A model generated the notes under the pieces. It was given only the letters and a program-made list of their open reading frames with translations, had not been told where the DNA came from and made no database searches. A program made the position numbers and the translations under genes. From Paraburkholderia rhynchosiae (GTDB lineage Bacteria > Pseudomonadota > Gammaproteobacteria > Burkholderiales > Burkholderiaceae), in NCBI RefSeq assembly GCF_002879865.1, contig NZ_PNXY01000027.1:29531-93530 (forward strand): a DNA stretch of 64,000 bases, given 5' to 3'. Shown here one piece after another: positions 27,371 through 35,467 of the stretch; position 1 is the first letter of the stretch; each line of letters begins with the position of its first letter.

Positions 27371-28324
27371 CTAATCGATGCCGAGCCGCGAGCGAATCGC
27401 CGGCAGCATGTATTCGACCGCCGCGCGCCCTTCCTCGATAGCCGGTGCCGCGCGATGAAAATCGAAGATCCCCATGCCGCCCAGGCGCGGCTGAATCAGG
27501 ATGTCCGCGGGCTCTCCCGCGAGACGGCTGCGCGTGATCCGCACCTGCATGATGTCGATGCTTTGCGCGATCGAACTCAGCATGGAAGGCACGCGCGCGC
27601 TCGGCGCGGGCGGCACGCGCACGTCGTCGGTGACGCGCTCTTCGGCGGGCGCGAGCCAGCGCGGCCAGGGCTTGCCGTTACGGCGCAGCGAAACGGGCGG
27701 CGGCGCAGTCGGATCGATGGCGGGCGTGTCCACGACTGCGCCGCCGAAATCGCGTCCGTTGAGAATGTCGTTGTTCAGATCGACGGCGATCACGCAGTCC
27801 GCCCGCATGCCGCGCGCGACCGACACCGGCACCGGATTGCTCAGGCCGCCGTCGACGAGCCACACACCGTTATGCCACACCGGCGTGAAAATGCCGGGAA
27901 TCGCAATAGATGCCCGCACCGCGTCCACCACGCTGCCGTCCTGCAACCAGCTTTCGCGGCCCGAGTCGAGTTCGGTCGCGACCGCTGCAAACGGCATGTT
28001 CAATTGCGCGATCGAACGCCCATCGAATTTGTCCGCGAAAAGCTGTATCACTTTGCGCCCGCCGAGCAGGCCGCCTGAGAGGCGCAAGTCGAGTAATCGC
28101 ACGACCGTCTGCCACGTGAGCCGCGAGACCCATTCCTCGAGCCAGTCGAGATCGCCGTTCGCATACACTGCGCCGACCAGCGCGCCGATCGATGTGCCGC
28201 ACACCACGTCGGGCTTGATGCCCGCATCGTGCAGCGCGCGAATCGCGCCGATATGCGCCCAGCCGCGCGCCGCGCCGCCCCCCAACACCAGCCCGATACG
28301 GCTGTATCGACGTCGACGTATCAT
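27371..28324 (-). CDS. Patatin-like phospholipase
   Basis: Started at MIRRRRYSRIGLVLGGG (317 residues) because GGGGA precedes this ATG and the family begins here; the longer ORF adds 44 Cys/Arg-rich residues that read into the upstream gene. The Ser-Asp dyad is visible: oxyanion loop GGGAARGW, nucleophile elbow CGTSIGA (Ser45) and DGGLSNP with the catalytic Asp. The family hydrolyses acyl esters of phospholipids; this short form without a BamA-like barrel belongs with the RssA/YchK-type cytoplasmic proteins. No signal peptide. It lies 40 bases downstream of the BamE-like gene on the same strand. Confidence 0.9.
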   Translation of the reverse strand: MIRRRRYSRIGLVLGGGAARGWAHIGAIRALHDAGIKPDVVCGTSIGALVGAVYANGDLDWLEEWVSRLTWQTVVRLLDLRLSGGLLGGRKVIQLFADKFDGRSIAQLNMPFAAVATELDSGRESWLQDGSVVDAVRASIAIPGIFTPVWHNGVWLVDGGLSNPVPVSVARGMRADCVIAVDLNNDILNGRDFGGAVVDTPAIDPTAPPPVSLRRNGKPWPRWLAPAEERVTDDVRVPPAPSARVPSMLSSIAQSIDIMQVRITRSRLAGEPADILIQPRLGGMGIFDFHRAAPAIEEGRAAVEYMLPAIRSRLGID

Positions 28325-28364
28325 GATTCCCCGCCTTTTTTCGCCTATCTGCTTTTCGTTGCTT

Positions 28365-28916
28365 CTAGCGCCCGCGCACCACGTCCGAACGCGACGTGGT
28401 GTACACCTTCCTGTTCTGATCGAAGTGCACGTTGAAAATTCCTTCTTCGCTGACACCGCCTTCGCGCCACTTCCAGCTCCACACGGTCTCCGGCTTCAGC
28501 GGAAAGACCGCGATTTCGCCCGGTTTGCCGAGCAGGCGCCGCACTTCGTCCTCGCTCATGCCGATGCGGATCTTGCCGAAGTTCGCCGCGGTCAGCACCT
28601 GCGTGATGGATTGAAGCTTACCGTCACGGTCAATGTCGACCATGTACGTATTCAAACCTTGCGGACCACGTGGATACTCGAAACGTTTCGAGCCGTCCGT
28701 ATAGGTCCGCTCGGTTTCGGGCTTGCCCATCTGCGCGCGAATCTGCGCTTCGGTGGTCACGCCCGGCGTCATGTCCTTGAGCAGCAGTGCGTCGGGCTTT
28801 ACGGCGTTGAAAAGTTCCTTGATCTTTTGCACGGCGCGCTCGCTCTGTTGGTCGTCGCAAGCGGTCAGCGCAATGCACGCGGCCAGCATGGCGGCAATAG
28901 GCAGTTTCAGGCTCAC
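28365..28916 (-). CDS. Lipoprotein with two tandem BamE/SmpA-like units
   Basis: The GTG at 28916, with AGGAAA eight bases before it, gives a 183-residue protein starting with a lipoprotein signal (lipobox LTAC, mature Cys near residue 20). Two similar units follow: LKDMTPGVTTEAQIRAQMGK with its strand pair, then KIRIGMSEDEVRRLLGKPGE with its strand pair. The repeated GMxxxxVxxxLGKP pattern is the SmpA/OmlA (BamE) signature. BamE is an outer-membrane assembly factor with one such unit, so this is a relative, not BamE itself. The much longer in-frame ORF crosses a terminator and is not coding. Confidence 0.8.
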   Translation of the reverse strand: MSLKLPIAAMLAACIALTACDDQQSERAVQKIKELFNAVKPDALLLKDMTPGVTTEAQIRAQMGKPETERTYTDGSKRFEYPRGPQGLNTYMVDIDRDGKLQSITQVLTAANFGKIRIGMSEDEVRRLLGKPGEIAVFPLKPETVWSWKWREGGVSEEGIFNVHFDQNRKVYTTSRSDVVRGR

Positions 28917-29454
28917 AGCGAATTTCCTGTATCGATGCGAGCGCGAATGCGCGCATCGGTTGTGTAGTAACCGCCACAGGATAACCGCGTCGAGCAAAAA
29001 CCGCGAGCGTAGGCCGGCACGGCGAGCGCGTGCCGTGCCAACCTGAAGTTCGGAAAACGGAGAGCGTGAAGTGCTTCTGGAGGAAGGCGCTGTCTGCGCG
29101 AAATTCATTGCAAGCAGCAGAACGAGCAAGCAGAAGGAACAAGCAGAAGCAAAAAGGCGACGCTGTGCAAAGCGTCGCCCAGGCCTTTCGGCATCGATGC
29201 GGCCAATACGGCAGGTACGGTCAGTACACCGGGAAGGAAAACGAAGCGGACGACGCGCAGCGGTCCGGTTCCGGCGCAGCGATGAACGACCTTGGCCGCA
29301 CACCTTGCGCCCTCGCCGGAAGTGACGGACCGCTGCTTGTTTGGCCGCCCTGGTCCCTCGATAAGCCTTCCAAGTGACGTTAATCTAAACGGATTGGCCG
29401 CTTTAGACGAGAGCGCGTTTACACCGAATTTGCAGAGGATTTATCGCGAAGGCG
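28917..29454. other. 538-base stretch without an intact gene
   Basis: No credible coding sequence on either strand. It holds the leader of the BamE-like gene at its left end, a clear minus-strand terminator at 29151-29179, and otherwise unremarkable sequence. The terminator suggests that a transcript from the right (the sulfonate locus) once ended here, so the stretch between 29180 and 29454 may be what is left of deleted genes; I could not recognise any protein fragment in it. Confidence 0.6.
29151..29179 (-). terminator. Rho-independent terminator facing the sulfonate locus
   Basis: A perfect 9-bp stem (GGCGACGCT, 6-base loop) is followed on the minus strand by five T. No intact gene ends nearby; the nearest upstream reading frame is the collapsed gene ending at 29455. 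Confidence 0.8.
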
Positions 29455-29867
29455 TTAAGGCGCGGCGCCCAACAGCGACCTGAAACCCGCACGTCCCGCG
29501 CCCTGCAATACGGTGTCGTTTTGCGGCGTGTGAATCTGCGCACGCCGCGTCGCGATAGTCGAAGGCAAGCCGCCGCGCGCGGGCGTGCCGAGTTCCGGCT
29601 CGACGCGCGCGACCGCCCGCACCACTTTCAACGCGTCTGCGCTAGATTTGCACCCGCGCCCCCGAGCGATGCCGGGACGGTCAGCGAAAGCAGATCGAAT
29701 TCGTGCAGCCGTGCGAGATTCTTGTACGGAAATTCGACGATCCTGTCGTGACGCGCGGCACTTGGGGCGAACTCGTTCGTGAACTGCGCGAGCAATGCAT
29801 CGAACGCATCGCTGTCGAGCGGCGGATGACACCGTGTCACCGCGCTATCGGCAATCGGGGCATTCAT
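29455..29867 (-). pseudogene. Collapsed acyl-CoA dehydrogenase-type (SfnB/DszC-like) monooxygenase gene
   Basis: The first ~80 codons read as the N-terminus of an acyl-CoA dehydrogenase-fold protein (FPYKNLARLHEFDLLSLTVP, then ASLGGAGANLA). The frame then shifts near 29640 and continues as ADALKVVRAVAR, VEPELGTPARGGLPST and AQIHTPQNDTVLQGAGRA before a stop. From memory of intact homologues beside sulfonate transporters, VVRAVAR lies well upstream of VEPELGTPARGGLP, and IHTPQDD-LxxAGRA is the C-terminus. The remnant is therefore three conserved segments joined by two internal deletions plus a frameshift: 413 bases instead of about 1.2 kb. It sits 33 bases after the sulfonate-binding-protein gene. 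Confidence 0.75.
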
Positions 29868-29900
29868 GCTGACGCTCCGGATGAACACTGCGAGCGATGC

Positions 29901-30887
29901 TCAAGGCAACGGGAAGCTGCGGTCGAAGCTCGTGCGCACGTCCAGATGCGCGCGAATCACGTTGGCCGCTTCGTATGTGTCGGCGGTGCGCTGCTGCGCG
30001 GCCAGCACGCTATCGTCGATGGCGACTGGATGTACCTGGCCGCGCTGATAGACCGTTTTCAGCACGTCCGTCGGCAGGCCCGTGACGCGCGATTGCATCG
30101 CCGCCACTTCGTCGGGATGCGAGAGCGCCCAGCGCTGACCGATTGCCACGCGCCGCAGGAAGTCGGCGAGCTGCGCCCGCTTGCTTGCGATCGCGGTCTC
30201 GGTTGCGACCTGATAGCTGAGCCCTTCCGACAAACCAACGCCATTCGCGATGATGCGGTTATGGTCGCGCGATTCGCCGAGCGCCGTGTACGGGTCCCAC
30301 ACCGACCACGCGTCGACGCTGCCCGAGGCGAGCGCGGCCTTCGCATCGGCGGGCGCGAGGAACACGAACGTGACGTCGCTCGCGGGCACGTTGGCCTTTT
30401 TCAACGCGGCGAGCGCGAGATAGTGGCCAATCGAGCCCCGCGTGGTCGCAAGACGCTTGCCTTTCAGACTCGCGACGTCGTTCAACGGCGAATGCTGCCC
30501 GACCACGATGGCCAGATCGAGCGGATTGGAGCGCGTCGCGGCGACTGCCCGCACTCGCGCGCCGGCCGCGAGCGCGAACACAAGCGGCGCATCGCCCAGG
30601 CCGCCCACATCTACGGCGCCCGCATTCAATGCTTCGCCAAGCGGCTGGGCCGCCGGAAAATTGAACCATTCGATCTTGTACGGCAGGTCTTTCAACTGGC
30701 CGGATGCTTCGAGAATGCCACGTGTCTGCAACGATTGATCGCCCACTTTGAGTACGGGCACATCGGCCGCATGAACGGGCGCTGTGCACAGCAATGCGGA
30801 TATCGTCAGCGCCGCGGCGGCGAGCAGTTTGGACAGCATGCGTTGCAGGACCGGGAAGATTGCGGAAGAAGAGCGGGAAGGCGTCAT
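29901..30887 (-). CDS. Aliphatic sulfonate ABC transporter substrate-binding protein (SsuA-like)
   Basis: A 328-residue periplasmic protein. The signal peptide runs to AAPVHAADVP-type processing near residue 40; an internal ATG 16 codons in (MLSKLLAAAAL) would give a shorter signal. The SsuA/TauA/NMT1 fold is shown by GDQSLQTRGILEASGQLKDL, GGLGDAPLVFALAAGARVRA and SVDAWSVWDPYTALGE. The family captures alkanesulfonates or related organosulfur compounds under sulfate limitation. No permease or ATPase gene is adjacent; the next gene is the collapsed monooxygenase, so it must share a transporter encoded elsewhere or be an orphan. Divergent from the LysR gene. Confidence 0.88.
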   Translation of the reverse strand: MTPSRSSSAIFPVLQRMLSKLLAAAALTISALLCTAPVHAADVPVLKVGDQSLQTRGILEASGQLKDLPYKIEWFNFPAAQPLGEALNAGAVDVGGLGDAPLVFALAAGARVRAVAATRSNPLDLAIVVGQHSPLNDVASLKGKRLATTRGSIGHYLALAALKKANVPASDVTFVFLAPADAKAALASGSVDAWSVWDPYTALGESRDHNRIIANGVGLSEGLSYQVATETAIASKRAQLADFLRRVAIGQRWALSHPDEVAAMQSRVTGLPTDVLKTVYQRGQVHPVAIDDSVLAAQQRTADTYEAANVIRAHLDVRTSFDRSFPLP

Positions 30888-31050
30888 CTAGATGGCGTGC
30901 GGGTGAGTTTGCATCGACGATAAGCCAGCGACTCCTATAAGACAAACGCATTATTCTTCTATGCAAATATGCGAATTTTTGTTGGCCGCCCAGCTTCCGC
31001 GGGCGGCGATGCCGGTATCATCGGGCGCACGAATCACCTCATCGCTCACC

Positions 31051-31962
31051 ATGAAGATCGACGAAATCGACGCCTACGTCACCGTCATTCGCTGTCAATC
31101 GCTGCAGCAGGCGGCGCTCTCGCTCGACCTCACGCAACCGGCCATCACGCGCCGTCTGCAGAATTTCGAGGAGGCGCTCGGCGTCGAATTGCTCGACCGC
31201 AACACGCGTCCGCTGAAGGCGACCGCGACTGGCCGCATCGTCTATGAACAATGCCGCGTGATTCAGCGTGAGCTGGACGTGCTGCGCGAAATGGTCGCCA
31301 CCGATACACCGCCGGTCGGCACGCTGCGCGTCGGCGTTGCACAGACCATCGCCGATATCGCGCTCGGCGAGGCGCTGCGCGCGGTGAAAGCGGCTTACCC
31401 CGAATTGCAGGCGCGCGCGTCGACCGGCTGGGGCAGCCAGTTGCTACAGCGGCTGGAACAAGGAGAACTCGACGCCGCCGCGATTCTGCTGCCGGCCAAC
31501 AAGACCTTCGACGAAACACTGTCGGCGAGGTCGCTTGGCCGCATCAAACTCGCGGTGGTCGCACAGAAGGGCTTGCTGAAAAAGCGCGCGCATTCGCTCG
31601 CGCAATGCCAGTCGATTGGCTGGATATTGAATCCCGATGGCTGCGGTTTCCGCGACGGCGTGCAACGCGCGCTGACAGGCCTCGGCCTCGCGCTCAAGCT
31701 CAATCTGGAAACGCTCGGCACGGAACTGCAATTGCAGCTTGTCGCGGACGGCAACGGCCTTGGCCTCGTGCCGTTGCCGCTGCTGCAGGCGAGCGCTCAT
31801 GCCGATAGGCTGGATGTGGTATCGGTTAGCGACTTCAAACCACTGATCGACATCTGGCTCGTGCATCCGCGTGTGCTCGGCAAATTGCAACAGCCGGTGG
31901 AGCGGTTCGGCGCGGCCATCGAGCGGCAGTTCAAAGACGCACGCGCACAACGCGCGGCTTGA
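31051..31962 (+). CDS. LysR-family regulator, probable sulfonate/sulfur control
   Basis: Started at MKIDEIDAYVTVIRC (303 residues); the longer frame adds 30 residues before the helix-turn-helix. The LysR winged helix covers residues ~1-60 (SLQQAALSLDLTQPAITRRL, then EALGVELLDRNTRPLKAT), and the rest is a periplasmic-binding-protein-like effector domain. It is divergent from the sulfonate-binding-protein gene with 163 bases between, the usual LysR arrangement for controlling the neighbour. The effector is not readable; regulation of sulfonate use is inferred from position. Confidence 0.88.
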   Translation: MKIDEIDAYVTVIRCQSLQQAALSLDLTQPAITRRLQNFEEALGVELLDRNTRPLKATATGRIVYEQCRVIQRELDVLREMVATDTPPVGTLRVGVAQTIADIALGEALRAVKAAYPELQARASTGWGSQLLQRLEQGELDAAAILLPANKTFDETLSARSLGRIKLAVVAQKGLLKKRAHSLAQCQSIGWILNPDGCGFRDGVQRALTGLGLALKLNLETLGTELQLQLVADGNGLGLVPLPLLQASAHADRLDVVSVSDFKPLIDIWLVHPRVLGKLQQPVERFGAAIERQFKDARAQRAA

Positions 31963-32078
31963 AGCGCGCTGCACCTTCGGCTTGGCCCTCGTCTTCGCCT
32001 TCGCGCCGCCCATTGCTTGCATCGAGCGGGGTCGGCCCCGCTCGCGCCCTGCTTGCGTCCTTGGCTTCGATAGCGCCG

Positions 32079-33680
32079 TCAGATCACATGGAATCCGTGC
32101 GTGCCGTCGCGAGCCAGTTGCGCGACGAGCCCATACTCCCACTCCAGATACGCGTTCATCGCTTCGCGCGCGTTATCGGTGCCTTCATAAGGACGCCGGT
32201 AGCGATCAATGCGCGGCGACGCCATCCGCGTCTCGCCGCTCTCAACCGGCAGCCCCGCTTCGATCCACGCCGCCGTGCCGCCAGTCAGCACCTGCACCGG
32301 CTTGCCGGTCAACCCTGCCAGTTCCGGCGCGGCGAAGCGCGCCAGCAGACTGCTGCCGCACGTGACGACATAGCGCTGTGCATCCGGCAGCTTGTGCAAG
32401 GCCTTGTCGAGTTGGCTGCGGATCACGAACCAGGCGCCCGTAATATGACGCTTCACGTAGTTCGCGCTGCTCGTGAAATCGAGCACGACCGTGCCCGGCG
32501 ACTGAAGCAGCGCCACCAGTCCGGCGGGCGAGATTTCGTCGACGGCAGGCGGCTCCGGCGCAAAGCGCGCAGCGGGCGTCGCGCCCTTTTCGGCGAAGTC
32601 GGCGGCGGTCAAACCGTCCACCACATACACCTCGACGTTCATTTGCGCGAGCCACGATGCGGTCATGTTCGCGCGCACGCCGTCGCTGTCCGCGAGAATC
32701 ACGCGCGCGCCGCGCACGGGCGCAAACATCTCCGTTTCCTGCACGAGCTGGCCGCCCGGCGCATGACGAAAGCCGGGCACGTGACCCGCTTCGTATTCTT
32801 CCGGCGTGCGCACGTCGAAGCGATACACCGTGCGCACGGCTTCATCGGCCCAGCGGCGCGCTTCGTCGCGTGAGGTCCGTCCTACTTTCGCGCGATCCGC
32901 GACCGCGCGCGCGCCATCGGCCGCGACGAGCCGCAGCGCGTCGTCGACGAGCGGCTCGGGCCGGCGCGAACTGCCGTGCGCGAGCGGCTGCCCGGCCAGC
33001 GTCCAGCCGATCGTGCCGTTGCGCAGCGCCGCGACCGGATTCGGCAAGCCCGCGTTGATCAGCGACTGCGCGCCGATGATGCTGCGTGTGCGCCCCGCGC
33101 AATTGACGATGATCCGCGTCGTGGGGTCCGGCGCAAGCTCGCGCGCGCGCAACACCAGTTCGGCTCCCGGCACGCTGATGCTGCCGGGAATGTTCATGGT
33201 CTGATACTCGTCGAAACGGCGCGCGTCGAGCACGACCACGTTCTCTTCGCGATCAAGCAGCGCCTGCACCTGCTGCGCCGGCAGCGACGGCGTGTGACGC
33301 ACGCTTTCGACCAGTTCGCCGAACGCCTTGCTCGGCACGTTGACGTCCTGGAACAACTCGCCGCCGGCCTTGCGCCAGCCTTGCAAGCCGCCTTCGAGCA
33401 ACGCGACATCGGTATAGCCCAGTTCGCCGAAACGCTCGACGGCGCGTTCGGCCAGCCCTTCGCCGTCGTCGAGCACGACGATCGGCACGTCGCGGCGCGG
33501 CAGGCGCGCCGGCGAATCCAGTTCGAGCCGCGACAGCGGCAGGTTCCCAGCAAACAGCGGATGACTGCGCGCGTGCGGATCTTCCTCGCGCACGTCGACG
33601 AGCGCGATTTCCTCGCGTTCGAGCAGTGCACGGCGCACGTCTGCATACGACCGGGTACGAAAATCTTTCACGAAAGTCAT
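32079..33680 (-). CDS. Four-domain rhodanese-type sulfurtransferase
   Basis: A 533-residue cytoplasmic protein made of four rhodanese domains (~1-110, ~125-240, ~260-365, ~385-480). Active-site loops alternate: domain 2 has Cys194 (VNCAGRTRS) and domain 4 has Cys441 (VVTCGSSLLARF), but domain 1 has Asp71 (VLDDGEGLAE) and domain 3 has Asp331 (LADSDGVRA) in the Cys position. Each empty domain precedes an active-looking one, as in tandem-domain rhodaneses. Persulfide sulfur transfer is the family role. It overlaps the cysteine dioxygenase stop by 4 bases (ATGA), so the two are translated together and probably act in one organosulfur oxidation route. Confidence 0.92.
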   Translation of the reverse strand: MTFVKDFRTRSYADVRRALLEREEIALVDVREEDPHARSHPLFAGNLPLSRLELDSPARLPRRDVPIVVLDDGEGLAERAVERFGELGYTDVALLEGGLQGWRKAGGELFQDVNVPSKAFGELVESVRHTPSLPAQQVQALLDREENVVVLDARRFDEYQTMNIPGSISVPGAELVLRARELAPDPTTRIIVNCAGRTRSIIGAQSLINAGLPNPVAALRNGTIGWTLAGQPLAHGSSRRPEPLVDDALRLVAADGARAVADRAKVGRTSRDEARRWADEAVRTVYRFDVRTPEEYEAGHVPGFRHAPGGQLVQETEMFAPVRGARVILADSDGVRANMTASWLAQMNVEVYVVDGLTAADFAEKGATPAARFAPEPPAVDEISPAGLVALLQSPGTVVLDFTSSANYVKRHITGAWFVIRSQLDKALHKLPDAQRYVVTCGSSLLARFAAPELAGLTGKPVQVLTGGTAAWIEAGLPVESGETRMASPRIDRYRRPYEGTDNAREAMNAYLEWEYGLVAQLARDGTHGFHVI

Positions 33681-34288
33681 AGAATCGGGGACTCCTTCGA
33701 GACATTCCAGATGTTCGGCAACACGTCGTTCGAGTAGCCGGAGATAAAGGTCTTGCGGCCAGTGCCGCCCGGGTAGACAGAACGCGTTACCGCTCCGATA
33801 TTTCCACCGTACACGTGAATGCTGATCGACGTACGGTCACTAAATCCGTTGCTCACGCGATGTATGTCGCCGATGCGCGGCGACACCGCATCCACGGCGC
33901 CCGTGTCGAGACGCTGCGGCGTGCCTTCTTCGACGAGTTCGCCCTGAGCCGTGACACGGTAACGCTGCGCAATTTCCGCGCCACGCAGCACCCCGATTAA
34001 ACCCCATACCGTATGGTCGTGGACCGGCGTTGCCTGCCCCGGTCCCCAAACGAAACTGACGACCGAAAAGCGCTGCCGCGAGTCCGCGTGCAACAGGAAT
34101 TGCTGGTAGCGCTCGGAATTGGGGCGCGCGAAAGCGTCGGGTAGCCAGTCGTCGTGGGCAATCAGTTCGCGCAGCGCGGCGCCGCCCGCTTCGAGCAGCA
34201 CCGCTTCGGGCGTTTCATCGTCGACGAGCGACGCGATCCGGCCGACGAACGCGCGCAGCCGGCCGGGCCTCAGGGTTTGAGTCATCAA
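33677..34288 (-). CDS. Cysteine dioxygenase type I-like protein
   Basis: A 203-residue cupin enzyme expected to oxidise cysteine, or 3-mercaptopropionate in the bacterial relatives, to the sulfinate using Fe(II) and O2. The three-His metal site is visible: His90 and His92 in PVHDHTVWG and His143 in DIHRVSN. SVVSFVWGPGQATP and SISIHVYGGNIG complete the cupin barrel. Two adjacent ATGs are possible starts. Its end overlaps the rhodanese start by 4 bases; the collapsed binding-protein remnant lies 54 bases upstream. Substrate choice (cysteine against mercaptopropionate) cannot be settled here. Confidence 0.9.
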   Translation of the reverse strand: MMTQTLRPGRLRAFVGRIASLVDDETPEAVLLEAGGAALRELIAHDDWLPDAFARPNSERYQQFLLHADSRQRFSVVSFVWGPGQATPVHDHTVWGLIGVLRGAEIAQRYRVTAQGELVEEGTPQRLDTGAVDAVSPRIGDIHRVSNGFSDRTSISIHVYGGNIGAVTRSVYPGGTGRKTFISGYSNDVLPNIWNVSKESPIL

Positions 34289-34342
34289 TGGCGGTTTTAA
34301 AGAATGGTCGGAAGAGAACGTGAAGCCCAGTGCTTATGCAGT

Positions 34343-34598
34343 TCACGCACCGTGAGCGAGCGCGGCGTTGAAGGTATCGGTCCATAGCGGTGCAACATCG
34401 ACACGCCGCTCGATCACGGCGGCCCGAGCGAACGTGTCGGCCACCTGCTGTTCGCTCGCAATACGGCGGGCGTTACGCTGCCGCGACGGCGTTCGCGATC
34501 AAACCGGTGCTCGCGCCAAGCAAGGCCGCGGCCGGCAGCGAGGCCACGAGCCGGCGGCGCCGGTTCGACACCGGCGATGTGGTGAAGCGTTGGGTCAT
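34343..34598 (-). pseudogene. Collapsed sulfonate/taurine-type substrate-binding-protein gene
   Basis: Reading from 34598, the first 41 codons encode an Arg-rich, twin-arginine-like signal peptide (RRRRLVASLPAAALLGASTG, ending AVAAA), then a stop at 34473-34475. In another frame the same strand then reads SEQQVADTFARAAVIER, then RVDVAPLWTDTFNAALAHGA and a stop at 34343: this matches the C-terminal helix of SsuA-type binding proteins (a QQxxADTFxxxxVIxxxxxV pattern). About 300 codons between are missing. The remnant lies 12 bases after the class II aldolase stop and before cysteine dioxygenase, where a binding-protein gene would fit. Identification rests on two short segments. Confidence 0.68.
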
Positions 34599-34610
34599 CT
34601 TGGAAGGCGC

Positions 34611-35456
34611 TCAGGTAAGGACGTCGGGCTCGGCTTCGACGAGGCCCTCCAGCAGGCTCTGGAAGGCAAACAATGCGCCGTTTGCGCGGCCGACCTGCTC
34701 GTGCGTGAGCGTGGCGACCTCGTGCGAAATGGCTTGCGGCGTGCCGGCCGCTTCGGCGAGCAGTTGCGCGTGGCAGGCGTTGTCGAGCGCGATATACCAC
34801 CATGCCGCCGCTTCGACGCTCGGACCCGCCGTCAGAATGCCGTGGTTCTTCAGGATCACCGCCTTGCGCTCGCCGAGCGCCGCCGCGATACGCGCACCTT
34901 CGTCGGTGTCGAGCACGACGCCGCGGAAATCGTCGAACAGCGCGTGGTCCTGATAGAACGCGCAAGAATCCTGCGTCAGCGGATCGAGCGTGCGGCCCAT
35001 CGTCGACCACGCCTTGCCATACAGCGAATGCGTGTGCGCCGCCGCGACGACATCGGGACGCGCTTCGTGAATCGCCGCATGAATCGCAAAAGCGGCCTGA
35101 TTCACGGGCCCTTCGCCAACCACGATCTCGCCTTGCGCATTCACGAGCAGCAGATCCGACACGCGCATACGGCTGAAATGCTTGCCGAACGGATTGACCC
35201 AGAAGTGATCGGTCCATTCGGGATCACGCGCGGTGATGTGACCGGCTAGCCCCTGATCGAAACCGTAGTGTGCGAAGAGGCGAAACGCCACCGCGAGCCG
35301 CTCCTGCCGATAACGGCGTTCGGCGGCGATGCCCTCGCGCGGCGGCACGTCGTCGAACCAGAATTTGCGCAGCGGAGCATGGCGCTGCAATGTCGATGGA
35401 TTGCCGGTGGGCGCGCTCTTGGCGCGGGTCAGAGGTGCGAGAGAGAGATCGGTCAT
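34611..35456 (-). CDS. Class II aldolase/adducin family protein
   Basis: Started at MTDLSLAPLTRAKS (281 residues), with GGAG in front of the ATG; a GTG five codons earlier would overlap the upstream stop. The family signature is clear: GHITARDPEWTDHFWVNPFG, the zinc-binding HTHSLYGKAW and KNHGILTAG. Members cleave or isomerise small phosphorylated or hydroxy-acid substrates; this adducin-like branch is poorly characterised. Position 11 bases after the SsuD-like monooxygenase stop puts it in the organosulfur operon, where it may process the carbonyl product of C-S cleavage. That role is inference. Confidence 0.9.
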   Translation of the reverse strand: MTDLSLAPLTRAKSAPTGNPSTLQRHAPLRKFWFDDVPPREGIAAERRYRQERLAVAFRLFAHYGFDQGLAGHITARDPEWTDHFWVNPFGKHFSRMRVSDLLLVNAQGEIVVGEGPVNQAAFAIHAAIHEARPDVVAAAHTHSLYGKAWSTMGRTLDPLTQDSCAFYQDHALFDDFRGVVLDTDEGARIAAALGERKAVILKNHGILTAGPSVEAAAWWYIALDNACHAQLLAEAAGTPQAISHEVATLTHEQVGRANGALFAFQSLLEGLVEAEPDVLT

Positions 35457-35467
35457 CGCGACTCCGT

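Noticed and set aside
34368..35249. 293-codon plus-strand frame over the binding-protein remnant and aldolase
   Set aside because: No recognisable domain; it runs antisense to a well-supported class II aldolase.
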